The position numbers and the translations under genes were made by a program. A stretch of DNA of 64,000 bases from Begonia masoniana (Eukaryota > Streptophyta > Magnoliopsida > Cucurbitales > Begoniaceae). Shown here piece after piece: positions 20,007 to 32,058 of this stretch (positions are counted from its first letter, which is position 1; every line of letters begins with the position of its first letter). The stretch lies in NCBI GenBank assembly GCA_022432975.1, contig CM039509.1, positions 26,376,510 through 26,440,509 of the forward strand, in the 5' to 3' direction. The notes under the pieces were generated by a model. The model saw nothing but the letters and a program-made list of their open reading frames with translations, was not told the origin of the DNA and did no database searches.

Positions 20007-22769
20007 TGTTGTGAAAAATGCTTATGCCAATATACGTGTCGCAAAGTAAAATTCGTAAGTACGAGTTGATCTCTCGAGGACTAGTTTTACTAATTATTAA
20101 ACTAATTAGTTCCAATTTAATTTGTATCACAATGTTTTGATAATTTTTTATTTAAAGTAAGCAACAAATTAACTAAATTAAATAACAACAATATTAAATA
20201 AAGTTGTAGAAATTAATATGAGAAAACTCTAGGGTTACGATTTCACCTAAATTAATCATGTAACATCCGGTTTTACGGGATTATAATATTCCAATATATA
20301 GTGGCATTTTTTGTAAAAATGTCAGATTAAATCTGTTTTGCGAACGGAAAGTTTTAATAGAGTCCTAACAATAAGTTGGAATTAATGGTGAAATAAGAAA
20401 ATTTAGAGAAAATCGAACCGTTAGCTAATTAACGAAACAAAGGTTGAAACTAATATAAAATTAAGGGAAGGGCAAAACAATAATTTGACAAGCCAATTTA
20501 GTTAAAATACCCGAATTCCCTCTCCCTTGCAAAACACTTCATGACATTTCTTCTTCTCCAAGGTGCTCTGGCGATTTTCTTATCCTCGGTTCTTCGTTGT
20601 TGTTCCTCTAGTTTTCAAAGTTTCTTCACATTTCTTTCTCCAAACGACCACCCTAGGTAAGGTTCAATGTTTTTGGAGAGTTTATTCTCGTTTTCAGGTG
20701 GCTAAATGATTAGGGTTTTGTTAGTTTAGAAGTTTAACGGTCTAAACTCGGTTTATGGCGATTGTTGTGTATTGTCCTAGGTGAACAACACTCGTGGACG
20801 GAGATTTAATTTCAACGCACACGAGGTAAGTTCTCGTGACTTACTATGGCCGATTGGCCTACATCGTATGTCGAAGTTGCGTTGAGAAATATTGGAGTTT
20901 GTTTGTTTAATTGCTTTGGTTGGGTAGTTAGGATTAGTTACTTTTATAGGCTATGCTTTTTATCGTCTTGATAGTACACAGACTGTATGTTTATGTTATG
21001 CATTTAATTGTTCATGCATCACGTCTTTCAAAGAGCATGAAAACGAATTTCCACACGTGTTTAAGAAAAGAAACGACTAATGAAATGAATCTACGTAATC
21101 TGTTATCTGGTCATGGCGAGGTGGGGTTCAGGCATGACTATTTACGGATGTAAATATGTTCCCCCCTGGGTAGATGGAAAGGGCTGTCCAACCACCGGAC
21201 GCGCCCTCTCCATCTAGTGGGTTTAGATCTCGGTGACAATCTGTCTGCGACGTAATGATTAAAATGTCTGCACAATTTACGAAACTCATATGCACAGCAA
21301 TTTGCATTTACGAAACTTACTGAGCCTTTAGCTCATAGTTGTCTGTATGGTGTAGGTGATTTTGATACAGGTGAGGATAAAATCCCTCCACCCAAGGAAA
21401 AATTTATTCTCTGCCCATATTTTAATTGTTTTAGCATTCACACCTAAGTTTAATTTTATTTTAGGTTTTCACAAATACATAGTCTTCAGCTGAATACCCA
21501 TGTACATGCATGATGAAGAAGAATGAACAAAAGTTTAAATTTTCCTGATTTTTAAGAATAGTACAAGGGAAAATTTACGGGGTGTTACAAATCATATTTA
21601 ATAACCTAGTCCAAGTTATCAAAGCTATTTCTATGTGTTGATGGCAATTTCACGGATATATTTATCAATCTCTCTTGAGTAATGATAAATGTATTCAATT
21701 AACGGATTATTACCTCTTAGTCTCTAACCCTAAGAATTAATTGAATACATTAAGAACAAAAAATTAAAATACCATATAAACGCATTAACTATCTCTAGCC
21801 TAGCATCCTTTTTATGGTAAATTATACATTGCATGATTATTTATCTCCTCTCGATCTCAAAATAATCTTACGAACATGCTATTGTTGATCAAGCAATCAT
21901 AAGCATTAAGAACAGGACAATTTACTCAATATAATATCAAAACAAAAAATTAATTACTTGAATTAAAAGAAAAACTAAACAGTCATAATTTGACTACATC
22001 GTAGCCCCTAAAAAATAAATTAGTTCATGCTAGAATAAAGAGAAACAACAAGAATAATAAAGATGTTCATAGTTCAGAAGAGAAAGAGAAAGAAAAACTA
22101 TGCTGAAATTTAGTTCTCGAAGCTCTCGCTCTGTTCCAATTTTCGTCTCTTTCTCTAGGTTTTTGCTATCCCCCCCCCCCCCAGTTTTTGTCTAATAGGG
22201 TTCACTAACCTAATTCTCTGATAATCTGTGACACACGATCAACGGTTAAGATTAAAATGATTAAAATCCAAAACTTGAAAATTTAATCCCACGACAGCCG
22301 ATCAATCGCCCAAGTGGGGCAAATTATCGACTGTCATACTATTTTGAACGTCGGAAACCACTTCACTAGGCGAATGATCGGCTTATTGGGGCGAATCATC
22401 GCCTTCAAATTTGCTTTATTAGGGCAATCAAACACCCTGTTGGGGCGAATTATAACCGCTTTTTCTGGTTTTCTTTCATGTGAGGCGAAACTAAAGCTGC
22501 TGGGGCGATCGATCGCCCTATTTTTGGCGAACGATCGCCGATGCATATGTTGTCAAGTGCCTCCTTCAAGTTTAATTTTCCCCGTTTCTGAAACATGTTT
22601 TCTCCTCTAACCAAATCTTCTAAATGCTTTTACTTTAAACTTCAACATGTATTCTTCTTCCTATCTAGGCACTTGCATAACAATATTAAATTCATTCACA
22701 AACTTAAGTAAATCTTATCAAATCAAGTATAAACGAGTACAATAAAGTGTGTAAAATACACACTTATCA
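20007..22769 (-). repeat. LTR of the Athila-like element, with nested solo LTR
   Basis: Read on the minus strand it starts TGATAAGTGTGTATTTTACA at 22769 and ends TTTCACAACA near 20007, next to the primer-binding site. The TGATAAGTGTGTATTTT start is common in plant LTRs of this type. Ignoring the 1,331-bp solo LTR at 20259 and its duplicated TSD, it is about 1.4 kb. A run of about 13 C lies near 22171. At 22770 gypsy2 coding sequence begins without a gap, so 22769 is a true insertion boundary. Confidence 0.8.
20259..21589 (+). mobile_element. solo LTR related to elements B and D, inserted in the Athila LTR
   Basis: TGTAACATCCGG ... GGGGTGTTACA with the TSD aatca at 20254-20258 and 21590-21594. 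It shares with B and D the GCTCGTGGACGGAG-like block (here ACTCGTGGACGGAG), CGAGGTAAGTTCTCGTGA, GGCCGATTGGCCTACA and GTATGGTGTAGGTGA...ACAGGTGAGGA. At 1.33 kb it is about half their length and lacks the repeat-rich cassette 2 that lies before the LTR end in B and D. Confidence 0.92.
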
Positions 22770-24030
22770 CTTGAGAAGATTTACATCCGAGAATCCATAA
22801 GTCCTTGTGCACTTCCTACAATATTAGTTCCAAAGAAGGATGAGATGATGAGGATGTGCGTTGATAGTCGGGTCATTAATGAAATTACCACCAAGTATAA
22901 GTTTCTCATTCCTAGACTTGAAGACATATTGGATGAACTTAATGAGGCTTCAATCTTCTCCAAGGTAGATTTGAAAAGTGGTTACCATCAAATTAGGATG
23001 AAAGAAGGAGATGAAGGGAAAATGGTCTTCAAAATTATGTATGGCCTCTATGAATTGTTAGTGATGTCTTTTGACCTTTCTAATGCCCCTAGTATATTTA
23101 TGAGGCTTATGCATTTCGTTCTTAAATATTTCTTGGGAAAATTCATAGTAGTTTATTTTGATGACGTTTTGATATATAGCGTAGATCTCAACTCACATTT
23201 GGATCATCTTAAAGTCTTATTTGATACTCTTAGAGATGCCAAATTATATGAAAATCTCAAGAAGTGCTCTTTTGTGCGAGAGATGGTTCATTTTCTCGGT
23301 TTAATCATTACCAAATAAGGCATGGAAGTGGATGAATCCAAAATTGAAGCTATAAGGGATTGGCCGCCTCAAAAGGAATTTCAGAGGTAAGAAGCTTTCA
23401 TGGTTTAGCTTCATTTTATTTAAGATTTATTAAGAACTTTAGCTCGATTGTGTCCCCTTTAACCGATTGCACCAAGAAGGGAGTGAAATTTCGTTGGACT
23501 CAAGCTTGTCAACAAATGTTTGAGTTAATCCAAAAGAAGCTTTGTCATGCCACTATCCTTGTGCTATCGGATTTCAACAAAGTTTTTGAAGTAGAATGTG
23601 ATGCTTCCAGAATAGGGATTGGAGCATTGCTTTTTCAAGAGGGCAAGCTACTCATCTATTTTAGTGAGAAGCTCAAGGGGCTACTTTAAACTACTCTACA
23701 TATGACAAGGAGTTGCTGGCCGTCATTCAGGCCCTTGAGGTTTGGCAACATTATCTATTCTCGAAGGATTTTATTATTCACACTGATCATCAAGCTCTTA
23801 AACATATCAAGAGCCAGAGAAAACTAAATAGGAGACACACTGAATGGGTAGAATTTCTCAAACGTCACCCCTACATCATCAAATACAAGAAAGGAGAAAC
23901 AAATGTGGTGGTCGATGCACTTTCTAGAAAATATATCCTTCTAACTGAATTGAGTACTAGATTTTTGGGTTTTGACTGGATCAAGGGAGCTAACAAAGGA
24001 GACAAGATTTTAGCCATTGGTATGAATTAA
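22770..24030 (+). pseudogene. gypsy2 reverse transcriptase and RNase H
   Basis: The frame enters in the middle of RT (IRESISPCALPTILVPKKD) and contains SKVDLKSGYHQIRM, the NAPSIFMRLM motif and an intact YFDD catalytic box in IVVYFDDVLIYS. A TAA at 23316 ends the first frame. A frameshift leads to the connection region (SFHGLASFYLRFIKNFS). RNase H follows from about 23585 (FEVECDASRIGIGALLFQEG), and after another break it reads [29 protein letters not shown] and VVDALSRK. Motifs are in the normal order and spacing for a plant Ty3/gypsy pol. Stops and shifts make it non-functional. Confidence 0.88.
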
Positions 24031-24039
24031 GTAAGAACA

Positions 24040-25058
24040 AGACCGATTGTGGCTATTATTTGATGGATGGATATCTTTTCAAAGGAGAAAAATTATGAAT
24101 TCCAAATGGAGGAATTCGAGAATCTTTAATCAAAGAAGCTCACGGGGGCAGGTTAGCAAGTCATTTTGGAGAAAAGAAGACTTCGGAAGCTCTCAAGGAA
24201 CACTTTTATTGACCACATTTACTTAGAGATATGCATAAGGTGGTGGAAAATGCATAGTGTGCAAGAAGGCAAAGAGCCGAGTTCTTCCTTAATGACTCTA
24301 TTTACCTTTTCCGGTTCCTAGTCATCCTTGGGAAGAGGTGAGCATGGACTTTGTCTTAGAGCTTCCTCGCACACCTCATTCAAAAGAGTCAACCATGGTG
24401 GTAGAAGACTGGTTTTCAAACATGGCTCATTTCATAGCTTGTTCTAAGACGGATGACTCTAACCACATAGCCAAACTATTCTTCATGGAAGTGGTGCGCA
24501 TGCAAGGAATACCAAAGTCCATTGTGTTGTATAGAGACACCAAATTCTTGAGTGCGTTTTGGAAGACTTTATGGAGCAAATTGGGCACCAAGCTACTCTT
24601 TAGTACATCATTTTACCCCCAAACCGACGGGCAAACCGAGGTGGTGAATAGAACAATTAGTGCTTTGCTAAGGAGTATAGTGGGCAAGAAGCTATCTGAT
24701 TGGGACTTACAACTCCCCTATATTGAATTTGCCTATAATCGAAGTGTACACAACTCTACTCAAATGACCTCCTTTGAGGTAGTTTACGAATTTAATCCCC
24801 TCACACCACTAGAGCTTATTCCCTTACCCATAAAAGACATGGTCAATCCTAGTGGAGCAAGTAAAGCCAAACAAGTGAGAACCTTACATGAGAAGGTTAA
24901 GAATAACATCTAAAAGAAGAATGAGTCCTATGCTAAGCACGCCAACCGCAGTAGGAAAGAAGTCATCTTCAAGGAAGGCAATCTAGTATGGCTCCATTTA
25001 AGGAATGAGAGGTTTACTAAAGAAAGAAAATCCAAACTTCTCCTTAGGGATCAACAAC
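24040..25058 (+). pseudogene. gypsy2 integrase (broken, catalytic residue changed)
   Basis: The zinc-binding N-terminal part is visible only in fragments (LASHFGEKKTSEALKEHFY, then stops). The core is open from 24338 with SMDFVLELPR, which supplies the first catalytic aspartate, and FYPQTDGQTEVVNRT with the glutamate in TEV. The second aspartate normally lies in an SDRDTKF motif; here the sequence reads VLYRDTKF, so the catalytic residue is a tyrosine. After YNRSVHNSTQMTSFEVVY the frame reaches a stop near 24912. The homology continues to VWLHLRNERF and ends at element A. No chromodomain was found in this element. Confidence 0.85.
24988..25058 (+). repeat. direct duplication within gypsy2, first copy (split by element A)
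   Basis: The 71 bp from ATGGCTCCATTTAAGGAATG to the TSD recur at 37260-37330 with two substitutions. The first unit continues after element A at 37244-37259, so a tandem duplication of 87 bp existed before A inserted into its left copy. Confidence 0.85.
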
Positions 25059-25239
25059 TGTAACAGCCCCAGAGAGATCGTCACATAATCCATATCTTTC
25101 TTAATCATTTAATTCTTATAACTCACACTCTACTCATTTTCGGTAATATATTTTTTTTTTGAAACATAACTTAACTCAAAATGTTGTACATAATTCGCTA
25201 GGCATCATTCGGCAAAGGAATACTTTACGCATCTGCCGG

Positions 25240-25815
25240 CGAGCAGTGCAACGTGTATCGGCTGGGGAAGGGAAGCTTAAACCTTTAAACAGCTCCTGCC
25301 GATTGAGAAATAAAACCACATCTACCGGTCACTAGACGACAAACCATGTTTATGTCATCCGGTGAAATAAGGGGACATCATCCGGTGAACATGTGCTCCT
25401 CACGTGAATAATTAAAACATGACCCGGTCACTAAACGACAAATAACATCCTCATCATCCGGTGACTTTATTACACTACATCTGCCGATCACTAGATGACA
25501 AAATAATACTCTCATCATCCGATGGCTTAAACACTCTACATCTGCCGATCGCTAGACGACAAAATAGCACGTTCGTCATCCAATGGCTTAAACACTCTAC
25601 ATCTGCCGATCGCTAGACGACAAAATAGTACTTACATCTTCCGATGGCTTAACACTCTACATCTACCGGCCACTGGACGATGAAATAACACTTACATCAT
25701 CCGGTAACCTAAATACTCTACATCTGCCGATCGTTAGACGACAAAATAGCACTCTCATCATCCGATGGCTTAACACTCTACATCTGCCGATGACGTCAGC
25801 CGGATGATGACCTTA
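25240..25815 (-). repeat. tandem repeats of about 65 bp in cassette 2 of the A LTR
   Basis: Units contain CACTCTACATCTGCCGATCG, CTAGACGACAAAATA and CATCATCCGATGGCTTAA. At least six units are recognisable, grading into diverged ones at the left. The other LTR holds the same series at 34880-35460 with nearly the same unit order, so no strong expansion separates the two copies here. Confidence 0.85.
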
Positions 25816-26361
25816 TCCAGCTTCCATCACACGGCAGGAAAACACTATAATCATCAACCAACTTCATCCAGTAGAAAATACCACAACTCACCTGAATCTT
25901 AACTTAGTAACTATAAACCTCAATGAGTAAGAATCATAAACTCATCCAAAATACGCATAGCGGAAGGCTTAAGCAAAACAAACCATTCAATAATCTTTAA
26001 ATTCATCATCAGACTCTTGGGTCAAATCATTCAAATCTAAATCTCATGGTTATAAGAAATTCTATTTTTCTTAGACATCTGTTTATCATAAACTCAACTG
26101 ACATACTGTGAGCATAACCAGGGGTCTTAGTCGCCTGCCCAGCCTTGCACTGTCATACTGAGCATCCTCCAGCAACCAGCTTTAAACATCATCTCTGGAC
26201 TCGAAATCCTCACCTGTTAGCTCTTCACCTACATCATAAAGTTTAACTATAAGCCTAATGCTTAGTAAGGAATGCAACACTAACATGGATGCATGAATGT
26301 ATAATTTGAGAAATCACATGCTCATAAGTCTTTTCTTGTTCATGTCTTTGCTCGTAATCAT

Positions 26362-26500
26362 CATTCGTAGTCATGGAACATATTCATCATTCATAGTCAT
26401 TGATCATATTCTTCATTCATAGTCATTGATCATATTCTTCATTCATAGTCATTGATCATACTCTTCATTCATAGTCATTGATCATATTCTTCATTTAAGT
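26362..26500 (-). repeat. 27-bp repeats in cassette 1 of the A LTR
   Basis: Repeats of CATAGTCATTGATCATATTCTTCATT, about five units here against four in the other LTR (36025-36115). This single-unit difference is a simple replication-slippage change. Confidence 0.85.
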
Positions 26501-27621
26501 TGTGTGGATTAAGAGAGGATTTGTGCCGGTAAAGGGGGTTTGACAGTGAGGGTGCACATAGTTCCCTTGCGGGTCGTATCATGGTCCTTCTTTTGGACAG
26601 TGACATACGCCAAACCGCCCCCAACCCTCACTTAGTCCACGTTGCATCAGTTTTATCTTCTTACTTTATTCATGAGGAAAACATGCTCTTAAAACATTTT
26701 CATGTGCATAAAACATTCATGATGCATGAACATGAGAATTCTTAAATCATCAAACTACAGAACTGAGTACCATTCGACATGAAACTTTACCACTGAGCTA
26801 ATCATCAGCATAAACAATAGTCAGTAACATAAGGGAAACTTCTATTCATCTTATGAGTTTTCTACCTAGCATCTTTTGATGTAGGGTCCTAATGACCGAG
26901 AAAACTTGTACATTCACTTACCTGGTCTGCTTAACAATTTGAGCTCCTTTCTCTTCAAACTTCTTCACCTAAAACATTTACATTGGAGTAGTTAAAACAA
27001 AACCCTATTAGTTCTAATCACATGTCACCCTAGGATCTAATAGCTATAGTCACTCCCGAATCCTTAGTATAGTTCTCTGTGTAGTTTGAAATCCAAAACC
27101 CAAAACAGACAGATTCGATTAGCGATAGCTAAGGGTTGTCTGTTTAATGTCCAAAATTGATTCGGAATGACATTACCATAATCAGATTTTAAATATCCTT
27201 ACTAATACTCGGCCATTGAAGAATCCAGAACCTCAACACATGGCTGAAACAGAGCTTAACAACTGAAAAATAGCTACATTGTCAAACTCGTACCTCGAGC
27301 AAGAAAGTAGCCGAGAAGCAGCAAGGAAACCGATCGTCGAAGGAGGGATTTCGAGCTGACCGAGAGCGAGAGCTTGGGAGAGAAGAAATCGCCGGAAGTT
27401 GGGGATGTCGGCTACAGTGGTTTAAATGAGGTTTGAATCCTTTCCTTTTTCTTTAAATACTGGCCTCAATCCTCCATTATTACAACTTTGCCACACAACC
27501 TAGTTTATATCCACATGTAATTAATTAAGCTTGGCATAAGACCCTAAACCGTGAAGATTTAATATTCGTGACCGTTAATACAGTTTAGGAAGTCACCTGG
27601 TTGAAGTTGTCGGGTGTTACA

Positions 27622-27634
27622 TCCACCCCTCCTT
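27622..27634 (-). promoter_or_regulatory. polypurine tract of element A
   Basis: On the minus strand AAGGAGGGGTGGA directly precedes the 3' LTR. The chromodomain stop lies at 27663, only about 30 bp away, as is usual in Tekay-like elements. Confidence 0.85.
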
Positions 27635-27662
27635 AAACAAAATTTTCGTCCCCGAAAATTGA

Positions 27663-28892
27663 TTAAGCGAAGAGTTCAGGATATCTGTCCATCATGTCCT
27701 GCTGTCTTTCCCATCTAGTTTCCTCGATACCATGATTCATCCATAAAACTTTCACCAGTGGAATTTCTTTATTCCTCAGAGTTTTTACTGCAGATTCCAA
27801 AATTTGCACCGGCTTCTCTTCATACATTAACGATGATTCAATTTTGACATCCACTGGCTTAACAACATGTGTAGGATCCCGTATGCATTTCCTTAACATT
27901 GACACATGGAAAACATTATGCACCTTTTCCAGCGATGGAGGCAATTGCAATCTATATGCCGTACTGCCAATCCTTTCTAAGATGGGGAATGGTCCAATAA
28001 ATCGTGGGTTTAGCTTTCCTTTCTTACCAAATCTTAAAACTCCTTAAAATGGTGAAATCCTCAGGAAAACTTCATCGCCAACAGAAAACTCAAGGTCTCT
28101 TCTCCTCTGGTCTGCATAACTCTTCTGTCGGCTCTGTGCAGTTATCATTCTTTTCCTAATAGTGGCAATCTTGTCCGACATCTGTTGCAAAATCTTGGGA
28201 CCTAGGAGTTTTGCTTCACCGACCTCATCCTAGTACAAAGGTGACCTGCACTTCCTGCCATACAGTGCCTCATAAGGTGCCATACCTATGGTGGATTGGT
28301 GACTATTGTTGTAAGAGAATTCAACCAATGGCAGGTATCGACTCCATGATGTCTGGAACTCAAGCACACATGCCCTCAACATATCCTCAAGTATTTGAAT
28401 TGTCCGTTCAGATTGTCCATCGGTTTGTGGATGGAAGGCAGTGCTGAATGATAGTTTTGATCCCAATGTGCCTTGTAAGCTTTGCCAAAACCTTGAGGTG
28501 AACCTAGGATCACGATCGGATACAATAGATAAAGGGACTCCATGAAACCTGATGATTTCCTGGACATACAGATCAGCAAGCTGATCCATTGTGAAAGTCA
28601 TTCTTACAGGTATAAAGTGTGCCGACTTTGTCATTCTATCAACCACGACCCAAATACTATCATGCCCTTTAGTTGTCTTTGGCAAACCTACTACAAAATC
28701 CATAGCAATGTTTTCCCACTTCCATTCAGAGATTGGTAGGGGTTGAAGGGTACCTCCTGGGCGTTGGTGTTCTGCCTTAACCTGTTGGCATATCAAACAT
28801 GACTCCACATACATAGCAACATCCCTCTTCATATTTGGCCACCAATAATGTAACCTCAAATCCCGATACATCTTGGTGCTACCAGGATGCAC
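27663..28892 (-). pseudogene. element A integrase with C-terminal chromodomain (two in-frame stops)
   Basis: Order from the N-terminus: HPGSTKMYRDLRLHYWWP and CLICQQVK (zinc-binding HHCC half), then MDFVVGLP, SDRDPRF and HPQTDGQSE supplying the three catalytic residues D, D and E in a normal context. YNNSHQSTIGMAPYEALYG follows. A TAG at 28230 replaces a tryptophan codon seen in relatives. The same frame then continues through the GDEVF and [12 protein letters not shown] region with a second stop near 28045, FHVSMLRKC, and a chromodomain-like end ([16 protein letters not shown]) to the final stop at 27663. Its product would insert cDNA, and chromodomains of this type are thought to steer insertion towards heterochromatin. 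The stops prevent full-length expression. Confidence 0.9.
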
Positions 28893-29524
28893 AGAAAAGG
28901 AAGAAGAATGAGCTGAAGATCAGCTCACGCAACTCCTTATCATTCGGAATGTACCATCGGTTCTTAAATTTCAAAGTGCCATCACTAGAGAGACTGAACT
29001 CAGAGGAGACGTCCGTTAACTTATTCATCATGCTACTATTCTCCTTCGAATCCTTTTGTTGTGCCTCCTTGATCCGGTCCAATAGTTGGTCGGATAAATA
29101 AATCAGCCAGTAAAGCTGACAGCTCGGGAACTATTTCCAATTCGAACCTCTGAACTTCCTTCCTCAAAGGTATAGACATGGTTGATAATGCGGGTTGCAT
29201 TGTCGTTGACATTCTGCTTAAAGCATCGGCTACAGCATTGGCCTTGCCTGGATGATACTTAATTTTGAAGTCATAGTCTTTAACAAATTCTAACCAACGT
29301 CTCTGTCTCATGTTTAATTCCTTTTGAGTAAAGAGGTACTTCAGGCTTTTATGGTTGGAAAATACCTCACACTGTTGTCCATACAGATAATGTCTCCAAA
29401 TTTTTAATGCAAACACAACTGCGGATAATTCCAAATCGTGAGTGGGGTAGTTCTGTTCATAATTCTTTAGCTGCCTAGAGGCATACGCTATAACTTTGCC
29501 TTCTTGTATCAAAACACAGCCCAA
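28893..29524 (-). pseudogene. element A RNase H and linker to integrase (frameshifted)
   Basis: The open frame 29524-29036 contains [49 protein letters not shown] and NAVADALSR, the ordered RNase H motifs of plant Ty3/gypsy elements. It is out of frame with RT: the shift lies around 29516-29524, where the RT frame ends with SVYCDALK. A second shift near 29080 leads to the linker with GTLKFKNRWYIPND, and a third near 28905 leads into integrase. The HTDHKSL-type catalytic aspartate motif reads SNHKSL, so the aspartate is asparagine here. Confidence 0.85.
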
Positions 29525-31494
29525 ACCAACTTTAGAGCATCACAATATACGCTAAACTTTCCTCCTTCGGTTGGAAGAGTCAGAACAGGGGCTGTTGTCA
29601 ACTTCAATTTCAATATTTGGAAGCTATCTTCACAAGCTTCGATCCACGAATACTTATTGTCCTTCTTTGTCAGATTCGTCAGAGGCTTAGCTATCATAGA
29701 AAATCCCTTAATAAACTTCCTATAATAGCCTGCCAAACCAAGAAAACTACAGACTTCACTAACATTCCTTGGCTGTGGCCAGTCCTTAACAGCCTGAATC
29801 TTAGTTGGATCTACTGATATACCCTCAGCAGAAATGACATGGCCTAAAAAGTTAACCTTATACAACCAGAACTCACATTTAGATAACTTGACATAAAGTT
29901 GTTGCTGTCTCAGGGTGGTCAAAACTATCCTTAAGTGTTCCATATGGTCAGCCTCAGTCTGTGAGTATATGAGAATATCATCTATAAATACAATCACAAA
30001 CTTGTCCAAGTAATCACGGAACACTCGATTCATCAAATCCATAAAAGCTGCAGGTGCATTGGTTAACCCAAACGACATCACAAGGAATTCATAATGTCCA
30101 TAACGGGTCCTAAAAGCTGTCTTAGGTATATCACTTTCCTTAACCTTCAGTTGGTAGTACCCCGAACGCAAGTCAATCTTTGAAAACACCTTAGCTCCTT
30201 GTAATTGGTCAAACAAGTCATCGATTCGGGGCAAGGGGTATTTATTCTTAATTGTCAACTTGTTCAGTTTTCGGTAATCTATGCACATCCTTAGGGAACC
30301 ATCTTTCTTCTTAACGAACAACACAGGTGCAACCCAGGGAGAACTACTAGAGCGTATGAATCCCTTGTCTACCAATTCCTGTAGTTGGACTTTTAACTCC
30401 TTTAGCTCGACAGGTGTCATGCGATAAGGATTCTTAGATACGGGTAATGCCTCGGGATACGTATCAATTACAAATTCTATTTCTCTATCAAGCGGTAATC
30501 CTGGCAAATCATCCATAAACACATCAGGGAACTCTTTAATTATAGAAATATCTTGTAGCTCTACTTTGTTCTTTACCCGATTATCGATCACACTGGCTAG
30601 ATAACTCACACAACCATCTTTCAATAACCGCTGAGCCTCTAGCGAGGATATAATCGGTATCTTACTTATTTTTGGGATAGCTTGGAAAGTGTACTGATCT
30701 CCATTAGGGGGTCGAAACTCGACCAATCCAGACCTACAACTTATCGTGGCATAATGCCTGGATAACCAATCCATTCCTAATATAACTTCATATCCCTTCA
30801 TGTCAACTAGAATCAGTTCTACATATAACTTCTTATCTCCTAGGGACACAATATCGCCTTTCAATATCTGCTCAGAATACAACGACTTTCCCGATGGTAA
30901 CATCACACTATATGGCCTATCAGCTGGTAAGTATTCTAACTTATGCTTACACGCAAACAAGGTCGCAATAAATGAGTGTGTGGCACCCGTGTCTCTAAGT
31001 GTATAAGCAGAAACACCACAAATCATAATTGTACCTGTTATGACCGTATGCTGCATGGTGTCTTCGTCTTCCATCATAGCAAAGACTCGGGGCATTACTC
31101 TTGCTCGGTTTGGATCGGGTGGCATGGGGCAGTCTCTGACTACATGTCCGACCTTGTCACATCTAAAACAGCGGCCAGAAAGTAACTTGCATTCGCCCGG
31201 ATGGTTCTTCTGACAGGTGGGGCATTGAGGGGCTATTGGTCGTTTTCCTCTTCTCTGATCATCATTTGGATTGAGGGGTCTCTTTATACCTTGTTGTTGT
31301 TGTGGCCCCCTGTTCTGTTGCGGCTGCCATCCTTTGTTCTGACGTGGTAGTGGCTGAGTTTCCTTCATGAATTTTCTTGGCTGCTCACGCTGTGCATATG
31401 CTGTCATTTCTGCCTCTTCCAGCTCCAAGGCCTTAGCCGTCACTTCACCATAAGGTACATTGTGTATCCCAGCAGTCTTTACTTTCATGTACAA
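29509..31494 (-). CDS. element A gag C-terminus, protease and reverse transcriptase (661-codon open frame)
   Basis: The longest coding frame of real content in the window. From the first methionine: end of gag, a Q/P-rich linker (about residues 40-75), [12 protein letters not shown], one zinc knuckle [14 protein letters not shown] (about 112-125), protease active site DTGATHSF (about 167-174), ILGMDWL (about 240), then RT from about 370 with [43 protein letters not shown] and the catalytic FIDD box in [12 protein letters not shown], and the connection region [14 protein letters not shown]. The first methionine is internal; in an intact element the frame would be continuous with gag upstream, and a frameshift near 31590 breaks it. 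It ends at the start of RNase H through another frameshift. All catalytic residues of protease and RT are present. Confidence 0.93.
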   Translation of the reverse strand: MYMKVKTAGIHNVPYGEVTAKALELEEAEMTAYAQREQPRKFMKETQPLPRQNKGWQPQQNRGPQQQQGIKRPLNPNDDQRRGKRPIAPQCPTCQKNHPGECKLLSGRCFRCDKVGHVVRDCPMPPDPNRARVMPRVFAMMEDEDTMQHTVITGTIMICGVSAYTLRDTGATHSFIATLFACKHKLEYLPADRPYSVMLPSGKSLYSEQILKGDIVSLGDKKLYVELILVDMKGYEVILGMDWLSRHYATISCRSGLVEFRPPNGDQYTFQAIPKISKIPIISSLEAQRLLKDGCVSYLASVIDNRVKNKVELQDISIIKEFPDVFMDDLPGLPLDREIEFVIDTYPEALPVSKNPYRMTPVELKELKVQLQELVDKGFIRSSSSPWVAPVLFVKKKDGSLRMCIDYRKLNKLTIKNKYPLPRIDDLFDQLQGAKVFSKIDLRSGYYQLKVKESDIPKTAFRTRYGHYEFLVMSFGLTNAPAAFMDLMNRVFRDYLDKFVIVFIDDILIYSQTEADHMEHLRIVLTTLRQQQLYVKLSKCEFWLYKVNFLGHVISAEGISVDPTKIQAVKDWPQPRNVSEVCSFLGLAGYYRKFIKGFSMIAKPLTNLTKKDNKYSWIEACEDSFQILKLKLTTAPVLTLPTEGGKFSVYCDALKLVWAVF

Positions 31495-32058
31495 ACTCGG
31501 CTTCAGTCCCTGAACAAATTGGTAAATCCTGTCCTCATCATCCTCAATAATTGGGGGAGCAAACCGTGATAAAGCATCAAATTTGCATAATCCGTCACAG
31601 AGCCAGTTTGTCGCAGATTCATGAACTCCTTCTTCTTGTTGGCCCGAACAGTCCTATTGAAGTACTTGTCAAAGAAGGCAGTCTTAAACATTTCCCAGGT
31701 CATAGCTCCTGCATTAGCGGTGTTCTGGATTGAATCCCACCAATGCCTTGCACTCAATTCCAAATGAAAGACAGCGTATGTGACCTTATCTCTTTCATCA
31801 ACCTTTGCGTACTTAAACATGTCTTCTATCTTTCGAACTCACTCCTCAGCATAAATAGGATCTGAAACATGTCCATTAAGCACCGGGGGTTGAAGCCGGT
31901 GGAAACGCTCACCCTCATGATCATGAGTTGCATTAGTATTGGAGTTGCCTTGTTCCTCTCTAGCAGTCATCAGCTGTTCGATCTGGCGAGATTGGCGCAT
32001 GACCAACTCTGTCAACTGAGCAATGGCATTGCTATCCTCATTGGTCTCTCTCTGCTGA

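Larger units (their letters stand above)
2803..22769 (-). mobile_element. Athila/Tat-like Ty3/gypsy element, minus strand, interrupted
   Basis: This is the span of one element read leftwards: LTR (20007-22769), primer-binding site (about 19981-20000), gag (18732-19784), then, beyond the 15-kb insertion C, the rest of gag and the protease (3638 down to 2803). The protease frame stops abruptly at the gypsy1 LTR end, so RT, RNase H, integrase and the second LTR must lie left of the window or be lost. It sits inside gypsy2, whose pol begins immediately at 22770. Family evidence is the GGCGCCGTTGTTGGGGA primer site and the DLGASINLMP protease motif, both typical of plant Athila/Tat elements. Confidence 0.85.
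25059..27621 (-). repeat. 3' LTR of element A
   Basis: 2,563 bp, closely matching 34704-37238. Single-base differences are scattered (for example AGAGAGATCG against AGAGGGATCG), and there is one extra copy of the 27-bp CATAGTCATTGATCATATT-type unit near 26400-26480. The reverse-complement core with CTCACCTGTTAG and CACCTACATCAT lies near 26208-26238. Confidence 0.93.
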
